Shown: positions 6,789-14,578, counted from the first letter of the stretch. The stretch is 19,739 nucleotides of DNA from Flemingiibacterium sp045634345 (GCA_045634345.1 JAZRAB010000152.1:1-19739); one strand, 5' to 3'. The notes: generated by a model from the sequence alone, not told the origin. Numbers and translations: made by a program.

Positions 6789-8630
6789 ATGTGTGGATTC
6801 GTTGGCTTTTCGGGAAAACTCGAAAACAAAAAAGAAATACTCAATAAAATGATGGGGCGCATCATCCACCGCGGCCCCGATTCCGAGGGCGAATTTATCG
6901 GGGACGATATCGCACTCGGCTTTCGCCGTTTGTCGATAATTGACCTTGGCGGCGGCTCACAGCCGATTTACAACGAAGACGGCAGCATCGTTGTCGTTTA
7001 TAACGGCGAAACATACAATTTCATGGAGCTTCGTGAGGAACTCGTTGCTGACGGGCACGTATTCACGACCGACACAGACACCGAGGTGCTTGTCCACGGA
7101 TACGAAAAGTGGGGCGACAAGCTTGCTGAGCATCTTCGCGGAATGTATGCTTTTGTCATATACGATATGAAAAAGGACATGCTCTACGGTGCACGTGATA
7201 TCTTCGGCATCAAACCGTTCTATTACTACCGTACCGAGGACGGAGATTACCTCTTCGGCTCGGAGATAAAGGCGTTCCTTGAGCATCCGAAATTTGTGAA
7301 AAAGCTCAATAGGGAAGCACTGCGCCCCTATCTCACATTTCAGTATTCGTCCCTTGATGAGACCTTTTTCGAGGGCGTGTACAAGCTTCCGCCTGCGCAT
7401 GGCTTTACGCTGAAGCTCGGCGGCGGTGAGACTATGAATCTTACACGCTATTGGGACGCCGATTTCACCGAGGTTTCGGGAGACTTCGAAAGATATGTCG
7501 ATGAGATCGACCGTACCGTACATGAATCTGTTGAGGCGCACCGAATCAGCGATGTTAAGGTTGGCGCATTCCTATCGGGCGGCGTTGATTCAAGCTACAT
7601 TACCGCCTGCCTGATGCCGGATAAGACCTTCTCCGTCGGATTTGCGTATGATAAATTCAACGAGACCGATTACGCCAAGGAGCTTTCGGACAAGCTCGGC
7701 ATTGAAAACTACCGCAAAATGATTACTGCCGATGAGTGCTTTGACAATCTTTCGGATATCCAGTATTACATGGATGAGCCGCAGTCGAATCCGTCCTGTC
7801 TGCCGCTGTATTTTCTCGCAAGGCTTGCACGTGAGCACGTTACTGTAGTCCTCTCCGGAGAGGGAGCGGACGAAATATATGCCGGATATGAATGGTACGA
7901 TGAAGCCGGAGTGATGAAAAAATACAAAAAGCTTCCGAAGTTCATGCGTGTCGCGGCGGCTACTGTGGCAAAACGTCTGCCTTACTTCAAGGGGCATGAC
8001 CTTATTATAAAATCAAGCGGTAATCCCGAGGATTATTTTATCGGTCAGGCTATGGTCTGGGATGAAAAGGATGCTCTTTGTGTGCTTCGTCCCGAGTACC
8101 GCGTCGGCCCATCGGTGAGGGAAGTTACCGCGCCGATATACGCGAGAGTCAAGGGAAAATCGGAGCTTGACAAAAAGCAGTATCTTGATCTCAATCTGTG
8201 GCTGCCGGGGGATATTCTCCTGAAAGCCGACAAGATGAGCATGGCAAGCTCGCTTGAGCTTCGTGTGCCGTTCCTTGATAAAAAGGTCATGGAGCAGGCG
8301 CAGGCGCTTCCGCACGAATACAAGATAAATGGCAAAAACACCAAATACATCTTCCGCAAGGCGGCAAACCGCACGCTGCCGGATGAGTGGGCTGACCGCA
8401 AGAAGATGGGCTTCCCGGTGCCGATACGGTATTGGCTCGCCGAGGATAAGTATTATGAGCTTGTAAAGCGCGAGTTTACGAGTGACGAGGCAAAGGAGTT
8501 TTTTGATACGGAGAGGCTTGTTCGCTTGCTTGACGAGCATAAGTCCGGCAAGGCGAATAACGGACGCCGCATCTGGACTGTTTACGTTTTCCTTACGTGG
8601 TATCGCCGTTTCTTCGTAAACGAAGCATGA
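6789..8630 (+). CDS. asnB: Asparagine synthase, glutamine-hydrolysing (possibly cell-wall amidating)
   Basis: 613 residues, the usual size of class II AsnB enzymes. The glutaminase domain starts with the Cys2 nucleophile (MCGFVGFSG), with the RRLSIIDL and YNGETYNF motifs. The synthetase domain has the PP-loop SGGVDSS at 263-269 and LSGEGADEIYAGYEWY. The ATG at 6789 follows AGGAG by 7-8 nt. The enzyme moves ammonia from glutamine to an ATP-activated carboxylate. Free aspartate is the textbook substrate, but B. subtilis AsnB and its L. plantarum homologue amidate meso-diaminopimelate in the cell wall, and lactococcal AsnH amidates D-Asp in the cross-bridge. It is the first gene of a run with a carboxylate-amine ligase, an Asp racemase and a Mur ligase, so a cell-wall substrate is the better guess here (inference). 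Ordinary asparagine synthesis remains possible. Confidence 0.93.
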   Translation: MCGFVGFSGKLENKKEILNKMMGRIIHRGPDSEGEFIGDDIALGFRRLSIIDLGGGSQPIYNEDGSIVVVYNGETYNFMELREELVADGHVFTTDTDTEVLVHGYEKWGDKLAEHLRGMYAFVIYDMKKDMLYGARDIFGIKPFYYYRTEDGDYLFGSEIKAFLEHPKFVKKLNREALRPYLTFQYSSLDETFFEGVYKLPPAHGFTLKLGGGETMNLTRYWDADFTEVSGDFERYVDEIDRTVHESVEAHRISDVKVGAFLSGGVDSSYITACLMPDKTFSVGFAYDKFNETDYAKELSDKLGIENYRKMITADECFDNLSDIQYYMDEPQSNPSCLPLYFLARLAREHVTVVLSGEGADEIYAGYEWYDEAGVMKKYKKLPKFMRVAAATVAKRLPYFKGHDLIIKSSGNPEDYFIGQAMVWDEKDALCVLRPEYRVGPSVREVTAPIYARVKGKSELDKKQYLDLNLWLPGDILLKADKMSMASSLELRVPFLDKKVMEQAQALPHEYKINGKNTKYIFRKAANRTLPDEWADRKKMGFPVPIRYWLAEDKYYELVKREFTSDEAKEFFDTERLVRLLDEHKSGKANNGRRIWTVYVFLTWYRRFFVNEA

Positions 8631-8670
8631 TTTCTAATCATTTATCATAATATCGAACAGAGGTATAAAA

Positions 8671-9906
8671 ATGGAAAGTCAAAATATTATTCCCGTATTG
8701 CTCGGTGCGGACCTCAACTGTTATAATGTCGCACGTGCATTTCACGAGGAATACGGAGTGAAGTCCTATGCGTTTGGACGTTATGCGATAGGCGCTTCAA
8801 ATTATACCAGAATTATAAAATTTACTGCGGTTGAAAAGCTCGATGAGCCGGATGTCATGGTGGAGACGCTCATGCGTTTTGCCGATGAGCATGAAGGTGC
8901 GACGCTTATTGCTTTCGGATGTACCGATGATTACGCGGATATGCTTATCCATCATGGCGACCGTCTGCGTCCGCGCTACATTGTGCCGTATATCGGTGCT
9001 GAACTGTTTGAGCGTCTTGCTTACAAGGCGAATTTTTACGAGGACTGTGACCGCCACGGCATACTTTACCCGAAGACTGCGATCGTCACAAGGGAAACCG
9101 AGCTTGACTCGGCACTTGAAGAATCGGTAATCGGCTTCAGTTACCCTATAATCATCAAGCCGTCAGCGAGCGCTCTTTATTGGAAGCATCCGTTTGACGG
9201 GATGAAAAAGGTATATACCGCATCGAGTGCACTTGAAGCGAAAATTATCATTGAGCGCATATACGAATCCGGTTATCCCGAAAAAATAATACTTCAGGAT
9301 ATGATTCCGGGCGACGACTCAAACATGCGCGTGCTTACCGCTTATTCGGATAAGAACGGAAAGGTTAAAATGATGTGCCTTGGGCATGTACTTCTTGAAG
9401 AGCACACACCGAAGGGGCTTGGAAATCACTGCGCGATAATTACCGAGCTTGACCGTCCGCTTATGGAAAAGTTCAAGGCTTATCTTGAGGAGATTGGATT
9501 TGTCGGTTACTCAAACTTCGATATAAAGTACGACGAGCGCGATGGTACATTCCGTGCCTTTGAGATAAACCTCCGTCTTGGACGAAGCAACAATTATGTG
9601 ACGAGTGCCGGATGCAATGTTGCTCGCTATATAGTTGAGGATCTTGTGAAAAACAGTGACCTCGGGGATACCTATTATTGCGACAATGAGGTGCTTTGGC
9701 ACAGTATCCCCAAGGGTGTGGTTTACGAATATTGCCGGGACGCCGAGTCGGTGAAACGCGCCAAGGCGCTTGCAAGAGCAGGGAAGGCTCATGCCTCTCT
9801 CTGGTATCGCCCCGATACATTTATTAATCCTCGCCGTGTGTTTTTTCTATTGATGCACGGTTATAATCATTATGGAAAGTTCAAGAAGTATTATGGAAAA
9901 GAATAA
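8671..9906 (+). CDS. ATP-grasp carboxylate-amine ligase, candidate D-aspartate ligase
   Basis: 411 residues. ATP-grasp layout: N-terminal Rossmann-like part, ATP-binding Lys163 in YPIIIKPSAS, and the metal-binding FEINLRLGR with Glu298, Asn300 and Arg302. Size and layout fit the carboxylate-amine ligase group that includes the D-aspartate ligase Aslfm of Enterococcus faecium, which links the beta-carboxyl of D-Asp to the Lys side chain of the UDP-MurNAc-pentapeptide. Overlap by 14 bp with a racemase gene that could supply D-Asp, and the Mur ligase beyond it, support this. GAGG precedes the ATG at good spacing and asnB ends 40 bp upstream. There is no signal peptide, so it should be cytoplasmic, as expected for action on a soluble precursor. 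Specificity cannot be read from sequence; another amino acid or another acceptor is possible. Confidence 0.8.
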   Translation: MESQNIIPVLLGADLNCYNVARAFHEEYGVKSYAFGRYAIGASNYTRIIKFTAVEKLDEPDVMVETLMRFADEHEGATLIAFGCTDDYADMLIHHGDRLRPRYIVPYIGAELFERLAYKANFYEDCDRHGILYPKTAIVTRETELDSALEESVIGFSYPIIIKPSASALYWKHPFDGMKKVYTASSALEAKIIIERIYESGYPEKIILQDMIPGDDSNMRVLTAYSDKNGKVKMMCLGHVLLEEHTPKGLGNHCAIITELDRPLMEKFKAYLEEIGFVGYSNFDIKYDERDGTFRAFEINLRLGRSNNYVTSAGCNVARYIVEDLVKNSDLGDTYYCDNEVLWHSIPKGVVYEYCRDAESVKRAKALARAGKAHASLWYRPDTFINPRRVFFLLMHGYNHYGKFKKYYGKE

Positions 9907-10606
9907 TTCAAAGCTTCTCGGAATCCTCGGCGGACTCGGTCCGATGTCAACGGTTTATTTTTATGAGCTGTTGACCTCGCTTACCAAAGCCGATTCCGAT
10001 CAGGAGCATATTGACATTGTAATATCAAGCCGCGCCTCTACCCCTGACCGTACGGCATTTATAACGGGTGCATCAAGTGAGGATCCGCTCGATAAAATGA
10101 TACCCGACGCCAAAAAGCTGGTCGCGTTCGGTGCGGACGTTATTGCTATACCCTGCAATACAGCGCATTACTTTTACGACAGACTTGCCGCCGAGATAGA
10201 TGTTCCGATACTCAATATTATTGAGGAATCGGTCAAGACTCTCAAAGAGCAGGGAGTCAGCCGCTTCGGACTGCTTGCAACGGACGGTACGGTAAACTCG
10301 AATACTTATCAGAAATACTGTGCGAGCCACGGTATTGAGTGCGTTGTGCCCGATGCAGACAATCAAAAAAGGATAATGGATATTATCTACAATCAGATAA
10401 AATGCGGCAAGCGCGCGGACATGGAAAGCTTTTATTCAGTCGCATACACAATGCGCTCGCTTGGATGTCAGCGGGTGATTCTCGGCTGTACCGAATTGTC
10501 GCTTATCAAGAAAAATGAGGCACTTGATGATTTTTATGTGGACTCTCTTGAGTGCCTTGCATTATCGACTGTAAAGGCATGTGGAAAGAAAACTATTTTC
10601 GACTGA
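9893..10606 (+). CDS. Aspartate/glutamate racemase family protein (candidate aspartate racemase)
   Basis: 237 residues from ATG 9893. This start overlaps the ligase gene by 14 bp and puts GILGGLGPMST near residue 10, as in the family; a longer in-frame start at 9872 is less likely. PLP-independent racemases use two cysteines that face each other. Both are present: Cys88 in IPCNTAH and Cys199 in LGCTELSL. GGLGPMST, SRASTPDRTAFI and the two Cys motifs resemble aspartate racemases more than MurI glutamate racemases. It would convert L-Asp to D-Asp. The coupling with an ATP-grasp ligase and a Mur ligase suggests that the D-Asp goes to the cell wall. In enterococci and lactococci, a D-Asp ligase gene paired with an aspartate racemase gene is known. 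Confidence 0.88.
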   Translation: MEKNNSKLLGILGGLGPMSTVYFYELLTSLTKADSDQEHIDIVISSRASTPDRTAFITGASSEDPLDKMIPDAKKLVAFGADVIAIPCNTAHYFYDRLAAEIDVPILNIIEESVKTLKEQGVSRFGLLATDGTVNSNTYQKYCASHGIECVVPDADNQKRIMDIIYNQIKCGKRADMESFYSVAYTMRSLGCQRVILGCTELSLIKKNEALDDFYVDSLECLALSTVKACGKKTIFD

Positions 10607-10625
10607 CAAAAGGAGAAAGTTTTTA

Positions 10626-12107
10626 ATGCTGCTAACACAAATTCTCGCCGATATTGAATACTCTGCAGATGCCGACATTTCGCATATATTGGTTACGGAT
10701 ATTGTATACGATTCAAGAAAGGCAGTCGTCGGAACAATGTTTGCCTGCCTTGTGGGGGCTGTTTCGGACGGACACAATTATGCTTCCGGAGCATATTCTG
10801 TCGGATGCCGCGTGTTCATGGCGGAGCGCAGACTTGATTTGCCGTCCGACGCTGTACAGATAATCGTTGCCGATACACGTGCCGCTCTTGCGCTTGCTTC
10901 TGCCGCGCTTTTTGACTATCCGGCGCGTTCGCTTGCCATTATTGGCGTCACCGGCACGAAGGGTAAGACTACTACGGCATCGCTGATTGCTGATATTCTC
11001 AATAGAGGCGGAATAAATACTGCTTATATAGGCACTACGGGAATAGTTATAAACGGCGAGCACAAGCCTACAAAGAACACCACGCCCGAGAGCTATGAGC
11101 TACACAAGGCATTTTATGAGATGGTGGAAAAGGGCGTTGCCTGCGTGGTAATGGAGGTGTCGAGTCAGGCGATGTATATGCGCCGTGTAGTCGGCATTCA
11201 CTTCCACATCGGTGTGTTCACCAATCTTTCGCCTGACCATATCGGGGGTGTTGAGCACCCGACGTTTGAGCATTACATGGAGTGCAAGGCGGCGCTTTTC
11301 TCGCAGTGCAGATACGGTATATTCAATTCCGATGACGATCACTATACCGATATTGTCAGAACCGCGAAATCAATAAATTCCACATTCGGTATAAAAGACG
11401 GCATTCCGCATGATATAGCTGCACGCAATATTGAGATGCACAAGAGCGAGAATACGCTCGGCTCGCGGTTTGTCTGCCGCAGTCTTCTCGGCGAGGCTGA
11501 GTATAAGTTGAGAATACCCGGCGAGTTCAATGTTTACAACGCGCTTGCGGCGATTGCTGTCGCCGAGCGTATGCAGGTTAAGACGGATGTTATACGTGAT
11601 GCGCTTGCAATGGCAACTGTACGCGGACGCTTTGAGGTGGTTGATGCACTTCCGAATGCGGTGACGATAATCGACTATGCGCACAACGAGCTTTCGATGC
11701 GTGCGGCGCTCGAAACGATACGCCGTTATCAGCCAAAGCGGTTGGTCGTATTGTTTGGTTCGGTCGGCGGACGTACAAAGCTTCGCCGAAGCGAGCTTGG
11801 CGAGGCAGTTTCATCCCTCGCAGATTTTTGCATCATAACGAGTGACAATCCGGACAATGAACCGCCGGAGGAGATTATTGCAGATATTGAAAAAAGTGTT
11901 GCGGCGACTTCGTGTCCGTATGTGACATTTGTTGACCGCCGTGATGCGGTGCGTTATGCGATTGACAACGCGCGTGACGGTGACTGTATCCTTTTCGCTG
12001 GTAAAGGGCATGAGCAGTATCAGCTCATTGAGGGCGAGTATGTTCACTATGATGAGCGTGAGGAGGTCATGACCGCCGCCGCAGCAAAGCTTGCAAGAGT
12101 TAAATAG
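10626..12107 (+). CDS. murE: MurE-type UDP-MurNAc-tripeptide synthetase
   Basis: 493 residues from ATG 10626, chosen because AGGAG lies upstream and the earlier in-frame start overlaps the racemase gene. Mur ligase plan: N-terminal UDP-binding domain with DSRKAVVGTMFACLVG, central ATPase with GTKGKTT at 110-116 and the KNTTPESYELH and MEVSSQAMYMRRV blocks, and a C-terminal domain. MurE adds the third residue of the stem peptide (meso-DAP or L-Lys). The specificity loop reads DNPD at 407-410, where DAP-adding enzymes have DNPR, yet the later GKGHEQYQ resembles the DAP type rather than the SKGREPYQ of Lys enzymes. So the amino acid added is uncertain; it could also be a MurE paralogue dedicated to this cluster. 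The stop codon is 2 bp before a repeat element. Confidence 0.87.
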   Translation: MLLTQILADIEYSADADISHILVTDIVYDSRKAVVGTMFACLVGAVSDGHNYASGAYSVGCRVFMAERRLDLPSDAVQIIVADTRAALALASAALFDYPARSLAIIGVTGTKGKTTTASLIADILNRGGINTAYIGTTGIVINGEHKPTKNTTPESYELHKAFYEMVEKGVACVVMEVSSQAMYMRRVVGIHFHIGVFTNLSPDHIGGVEHPTFEHYMECKAALFSQCRYGIFNSDDDHYTDIVRTAKSINSTFGIKDGIPHDIAARNIEMHKSENTLGSRFVCRSLLGEAEYKLRIPGEFNVYNALAAIAVAERMQVKTDVIRDALAMATVRGRFEVVDALPNAVTIIDYAHNELSMRAALETIRRYQPKRLVVLFGSVGGRTKLRRSELGEAVSSLADFCIITSDNPDNEPPEEIIADIEKSVAATSCPYVTFVDRRDAVRYAIDNARDGDCILFAGKGHEQYQLIEGEYVHYDEREEVMTAAAAKLARVK

Positions 12108-12109
12108 TT

Positions 12110-12344
12110 TGTAATTTATTGTTTGTAGGGGAGTTTAATGCTTCGATTATCGCAGCTCAAGCGGCGCGTTGCGACCTGCTTGAGAGACAACGCCGCCCCC
12201 GACCGAGCGGCGGCTTTGCCGCCGCGAGCAATACGGCAGGCGGTGCAACGCACCGCGTGGGAGTACCAACGTTCGAAGCGGCAAACTGCCCCACTCGCAC
12301 TCGCCGCGCTCCGCGCAACCCGCTCCACAAACTCAAATTTGTAT
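12110..12344 (+). repeat. Dispersed GC-rich repeat, copy A (full length, about 235 bp)
   Basis: Runs from TGTAATTTATTGTTTGTAGG (12110, just after the murE stop) to AACTCAAATTTGTA (ending 12344, just before the tyrA ribosome binding site). The core 12171-12248 is identical in 72 of 78 positions to the reverse complement of 14131-14208. It contains the palindrome GAGCGGCGGCTTTGCCGCC and TTGAGAGACAA. The outer ends match those of 19445-19674 in reverse. The frame in phase with tyrA is open through it by chance, so a naive call extends tyrA by 75 residues; there is no start signal there. Confidence 0.85.
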
Positions 12345-12362
12345 AAAAAAGAAGGAACAACA

Positions 12363-13202
12363 ATGAAAATACTAATCTGCGGTCTTGGACTGATCGGCGG
12401 ATCACTAGCACGTGCGCTTAAATTTTATACCGACCATTACGTTTACGGATACGATGTGGACATCAACTCTGCGCGAAAAGCAACACTTGTCGGCGCGTGT
12501 GATGAAGCAGCGGATGTTCTTCCTGACCTAGCCGAATATGACGTGATAATACTTGCCGCATATCCAAAGGCGAGTGTTGATTTTATTATAGAGCATGCAG
12601 GGAAAATAGGGAAGAGTACATACCTTTTCGACCTTGGCGGAGTCAAGCGTACAGTATGTGAAACAGGTTTCGCGGCGGCGTGCCAATACGGTTTTACATT
12701 CATTGGCGGACATCCTATGGCAGGTACGCAGTATTCGGGATTTACCGCATCGCGTGAAAATCTCTACAAAAATGCATCAATGATACTTGTGCCGCCGAAT
12801 GATATTGATGTGGAAAATCTTGGTTTTGCGGTGAAATTTTTTAAGTCCGTCGGATTTGCTTCCGTCAGTGTGACCACGGCAGAGGAGCACGATGGAATAA
12901 TCGCATATACCTCGCAGCTTGCCCATGTGCTCTCAAATGCATACGTGAAAAGTCCTACTGCAAAGCGCCACAAGGGATATTCAGCCGGAAGTTTCCGCGA
13001 CCTTACGCGAGTTGCTCATCTTAATGCGAGAATGTGGCGTGAGCTGTTTATGGATAACCGCGATATGCTGGCGCCGGAGATCGAGCTGCTTGCAAAAAAT
13101 TTGCTCGAATATGCCGATGCTATGAAATCGGGAGACGGTGACAAGCTGGAGAGCTTACTTGTCGAAGGATGCCGCATTAACGATGAAATAAAGGGAGAAT
13201 AA
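12363..13202 (+). CDS. tyrA: Prephenate dehydrogenase
   Basis: 279 residues from ATG 12363, preceded by AAGGA at good spacing. The longer reading from 12138 runs through a repeat and places 75 unrelated residues before the NAD fold. The N-terminus is a Rossmann fold, ILICGLGLIGGS (G7, G9, G12). The C-terminal helical dimerisation part has GGHPMAGT, EEHDGIIAYTSQLAHVLSNA and SAGSFRDLTRVA, all typical of TyrA. It oxidises and decarboxylates prephenate to 4-hydroxyphenylpyruvate in tyrosine synthesis. No ACT domain and no chorismate mutase domain follow, so feedback control by a built-in regulatory domain is not expected. No other aromatic pathway gene is in the window. It may be read from the upstream operon through the repeat; no separate promoter is obvious. 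Confidence 0.93.
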   Translation: MKILICGLGLIGGSLARALKFYTDHYVYGYDVDINSARKATLVGACDEAADVLPDLAEYDVIILAAYPKASVDFIIEHAGKIGKSTYLFDLGGVKRTVCETGFAAACQYGFTFIGGHPMAGTQYSGFTASRENLYKNASMILVPPNDIDVENLGFAVKFFKSVGFASVSVTTAEEHDGIIAYTSQLAHVLSNAYVKSPTAKRHKGYSAGSFRDLTRVAHLNARMWRELFMDNRDMLAPEIELLAKNLLEYADAMKSGDGDKLESLLVEGCRINDEIKGE

Positions 13203-13235
13203 AAAAGACGACCGATGATTCGGTCGTCTTTTGCT
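13203..13235. terminator. Bidirectional terminator between tyrA and the histidinol-phosphatase gene
   Basis: Perfect 13-bp stem AAAAGACGACCGA (13203-13215) with its complement at 13220-13232, loop TGAT. The A-tract on one side and T-tract on the other serve both convergent genes, each ending within 2 bp of the hairpin. Confidence 0.93.
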
Positions 13236-14007
13236 ATATTTTACGAAATGTTATACGCTCGATTGGAATAATACCGAGGTGTGCGGCAAATTCGCAGACC
13301 TTTTTGTATGTGGTGGGATTCATCACCTCGTCGGGCTCATGTGCATCACAGCCAAAAACGAAATCGCATCCGACCTCTTGTGCAATGCGGTAAAACCGCT
13401 CGCTCGGATAATGCCGTCCTTCGGCAAGACCGAGAAAGTTTACTTCAAGTGGAACATTGTTCGACTTCGCCCCCTCGCAGAGACGTCGCGCTTCGGATTC
13501 ATAAAATTTTTCGTCCCCTTCAAAGCAGAAGATATCAGGGTGGGCAATATAGGTGAATTTGCCGGTTTGTATAGCTTCGAGAATTTGATTTGTGTAACGG
13601 ATTAATTGCTCGTTTGTACGTTTTGGACCTTTTGAACTTTCATGCGTGTCATATTCATTGGCAAGGTAGTGTTGACCAAGAATAATATAGTCAAGGTTGT
13701 ATGGTTTTAAAAAGTCCACAAGTTTACAGAAGAGCTCCGGATAATATTCAATTTCAAGCCCTATTTTTATATCAATATCATTACTGTATTCACGTCGCAG
13801 ATCGGTAAGAGTTTTGACATAACCGTCCATTTCCTCCGGACGCATGCGAAAATATGAGTAGTACTCATCGGTGGGGAAGAACTGTGGCGAGTGATCGGAG
13901 AAACCGAGCACCTTAAGTCCGCGTGCAATGGCAGTTTCGATATATTCTCGTTCGGTACCACTTGCGTGGTGGCATCTTGCGGTATGAGTATGGTAATTTG
14001 CAGTCAT
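13234..14007 (-). CDS. hisK: Histidinol-phosphatase, PHP family
   Basis: 257 residues, close to B. subtilis HisK/HisJ. PHP metal-site motifs occur in order: YHTHTARCHH at 5-14, LGFSDHSP near 36, GLEIEYYP near 103, ILGQHY near 130, YIAHPD near 173 and FGCDAHEP near 240. The enzyme removes phosphate from L-histidinol phosphate, the eighth step of histidine synthesis. Other PHP phosphoesterases are possible, but GLEIEYYP together with GQHYL is usual for this group. It stands alone, away from other his genes, which is common for the PHP-type enzyme. ATG 14007 has GAGG about 9 nt upstream and a good promoter; it shares a terminator with tyrA. Confidence 0.88.
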   Translation of the reverse strand: MTANYHTHTARCHHASGTEREYIETAIARGLKVLGFSDHSPQFFPTDEYYSYFRMRPEEMDGYVKTLTDLRREYSNDIDIKIGLEIEYYPELFCKLVDFLKPYNLDYIILGQHYLANEYDTHESSKGPKRTNEQLIRYTNQILEAIQTGKFTYIAHPDIFCFEGDEKFYESEARRLCEGAKSNNVPLEVNFLGLAEGRHYPSERFYRIAQEVGCDFVFGCDAHEPDEVMNPTTYKKVCEFAAHLGIIPIERITFRKI

Positions 14008-14033
14008 TTTTGTTGCCTCGTTTGTGTTTGGTA

Positions 14034-14069
14034 TGGTATTATTGTACCATATTTGCGCGAGAAAATCAA
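14034..14069 (-). promoter_or_regulatory. Promoter of the histidinol-phosphatase gene, with a dyad
   Basis: On the minus strand TTGATT (plus 14064-14069), 17-bp spacer, TACAAT (plus 14041-14046). A dyad ATGGTA...TACCAT (about 14033-14050) overlaps the -10 box and could be an operator. This is only suggestive. Confidence 0.7.
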
Positions 14070-14077
14070 GGGGGTGG

Positions 14078-14246
14078 TAAATTTGAGTTTATAGTGGGGC
14101 GCACCGAGCAGTGGTGCTTCTTGCGATGCTTTGCGCCGCCTACCGAATTGCTCGCGGCGGCAATGCTGCCGCTCGGTCGGGGGCGGCGTTGTCTCTCAAA
14201 CAGGTCGCAAAGCGACACTGCTGCCGATACCACCCGCCCCACCTAA
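14078..14246 (-). repeat. Dispersed GC-rich repeat, copy C (one end missing or changed)
   Basis: Starts at TAAATTTGAGTTTA (reverse complement of the right end of copy A). The core 14131-14208 in reverse matches 12171-12248 at 72 of 78 positions. The other end lacks the TGTAAATTATTG terminus and instead reads GGTATCGGCAGCA in reverse, like GGTATCGGCAACA in copy D (64-76). It lies between the hisK promoter and a tRNA terminator. Confidence 0.85.
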
Positions 14247-14282
14247 TTAAAAAATCCGATGCGAAAGCATCGGATTTTTTGG
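14247..14282 (-). terminator. Terminator of the tRNA-Thr/tRNA-Tyr unit
   Basis: Perfect 14-bp stem (14249-14262 with 14267-14280) with a GAAA tetraloop and A/T tracts on both sides. It directly follows the 3' end of tRNA-Tyr on the minus strand. Confidence 0.9.
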
Positions 14283-14364
14283 TGGGAGCGGGTGGATTCG
14301 GACCACCGAAGTCACTGACAACAGATTTACAGTCTGCCCCCTTTGGCCGCTCGGGAACGCTCCC
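14280..14364 (-). tRNA. tRNA-Tyr (anticodon GTA)
   Basis: Type II tRNA of 85 nt with a long variable arm. Acceptor GGGAGCG pairs with CGCTCCC, followed by ACCA. Anticodon arm CAGACTGTAAATCTG carries anticodon GTA. The encoded CCA overlaps the end of the terminator stem by one base. Confidence 0.96.
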
Positions 14365-14367
14365 ATA

Positions 14368-14442
14368 TGGAGCTGGTGAACGGAGTCGAACCATCAACCT
14401 GCTGATTACAAATCAGCTGCTCTGCCATTGAGCCACACCAGC
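14368..14442 (-). tRNA. tRNA-Thr (anticodon TGT)
   Basis: 75 nt. Acceptor GCTGGTG pairs with CACCAGC, discriminator T, encoded CCA. Anticodon stem CTGAT/ATCAG encloses TTTGTAA, anticodon TGT, reading ACA and related codons. First gene of the unit, 3 bp before tRNA-Tyr. Confidence 0.96.
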
Positions 14443-14461
14443 ACATTTTGATAACAGATAT

Positions 14462-14490
14462 ATTATATCACTTCAAAAGACGTTTGTCAA
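14462..14490 (-). promoter_or_regulatory. Sigma-A promoter of the tRNA-Thr/tRNA-Tyr unit
   Basis: On the minus strand TTGACA (plus 14485-14490), 17-bp spacer, TATAAT (plus 14462-14467): perfect consensus, with A/T tracts upstream. Confidence 0.92.
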
Positions 14491-14527
14491 TAGATTTTTA
14501 AAAATATTTTTTGGCATTTATGTTTTA

Positions 14528-14570
14528 ATAAAAATGTGCCGGGCTTGCATACAAAAGTATACAAGCCCGA
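14528..14570 (-). terminator. Terminator of the potassium uptake genes
   Basis: 13-bp stem 14540-14552 with 14557-14569, loop AAAA (TTTT on the minus strand). One position pairs only on the minus strand (G-U), and ATTTTT follows there. It lies 9 bp beyond the ktrA-like stop codon. Confidence 0.85.
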
Positions 14571-14578
14571 TAATTAGA

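Noticed and set aside
6957..7541. 194-codon frame opposite asnB, and similar long antisense frames in other genes
   Set aside because: Shadow of strong codon use in the real genes; the sense strand encodes complete known families.
12138..12362. N-terminal extension of tyrA (75 codons in frame)
   Set aside because: The sequence is a dispersed repeat, the ribosome binding site is before ATG 12363, and the NAD-binding fold begins right after that ATG.
14111..14431. 106-codon frame over a repeat and two tRNA genes
   Set aside because: Overlaps well-formed tRNA genes and a terminator on the other strand; no ribosome binding site.
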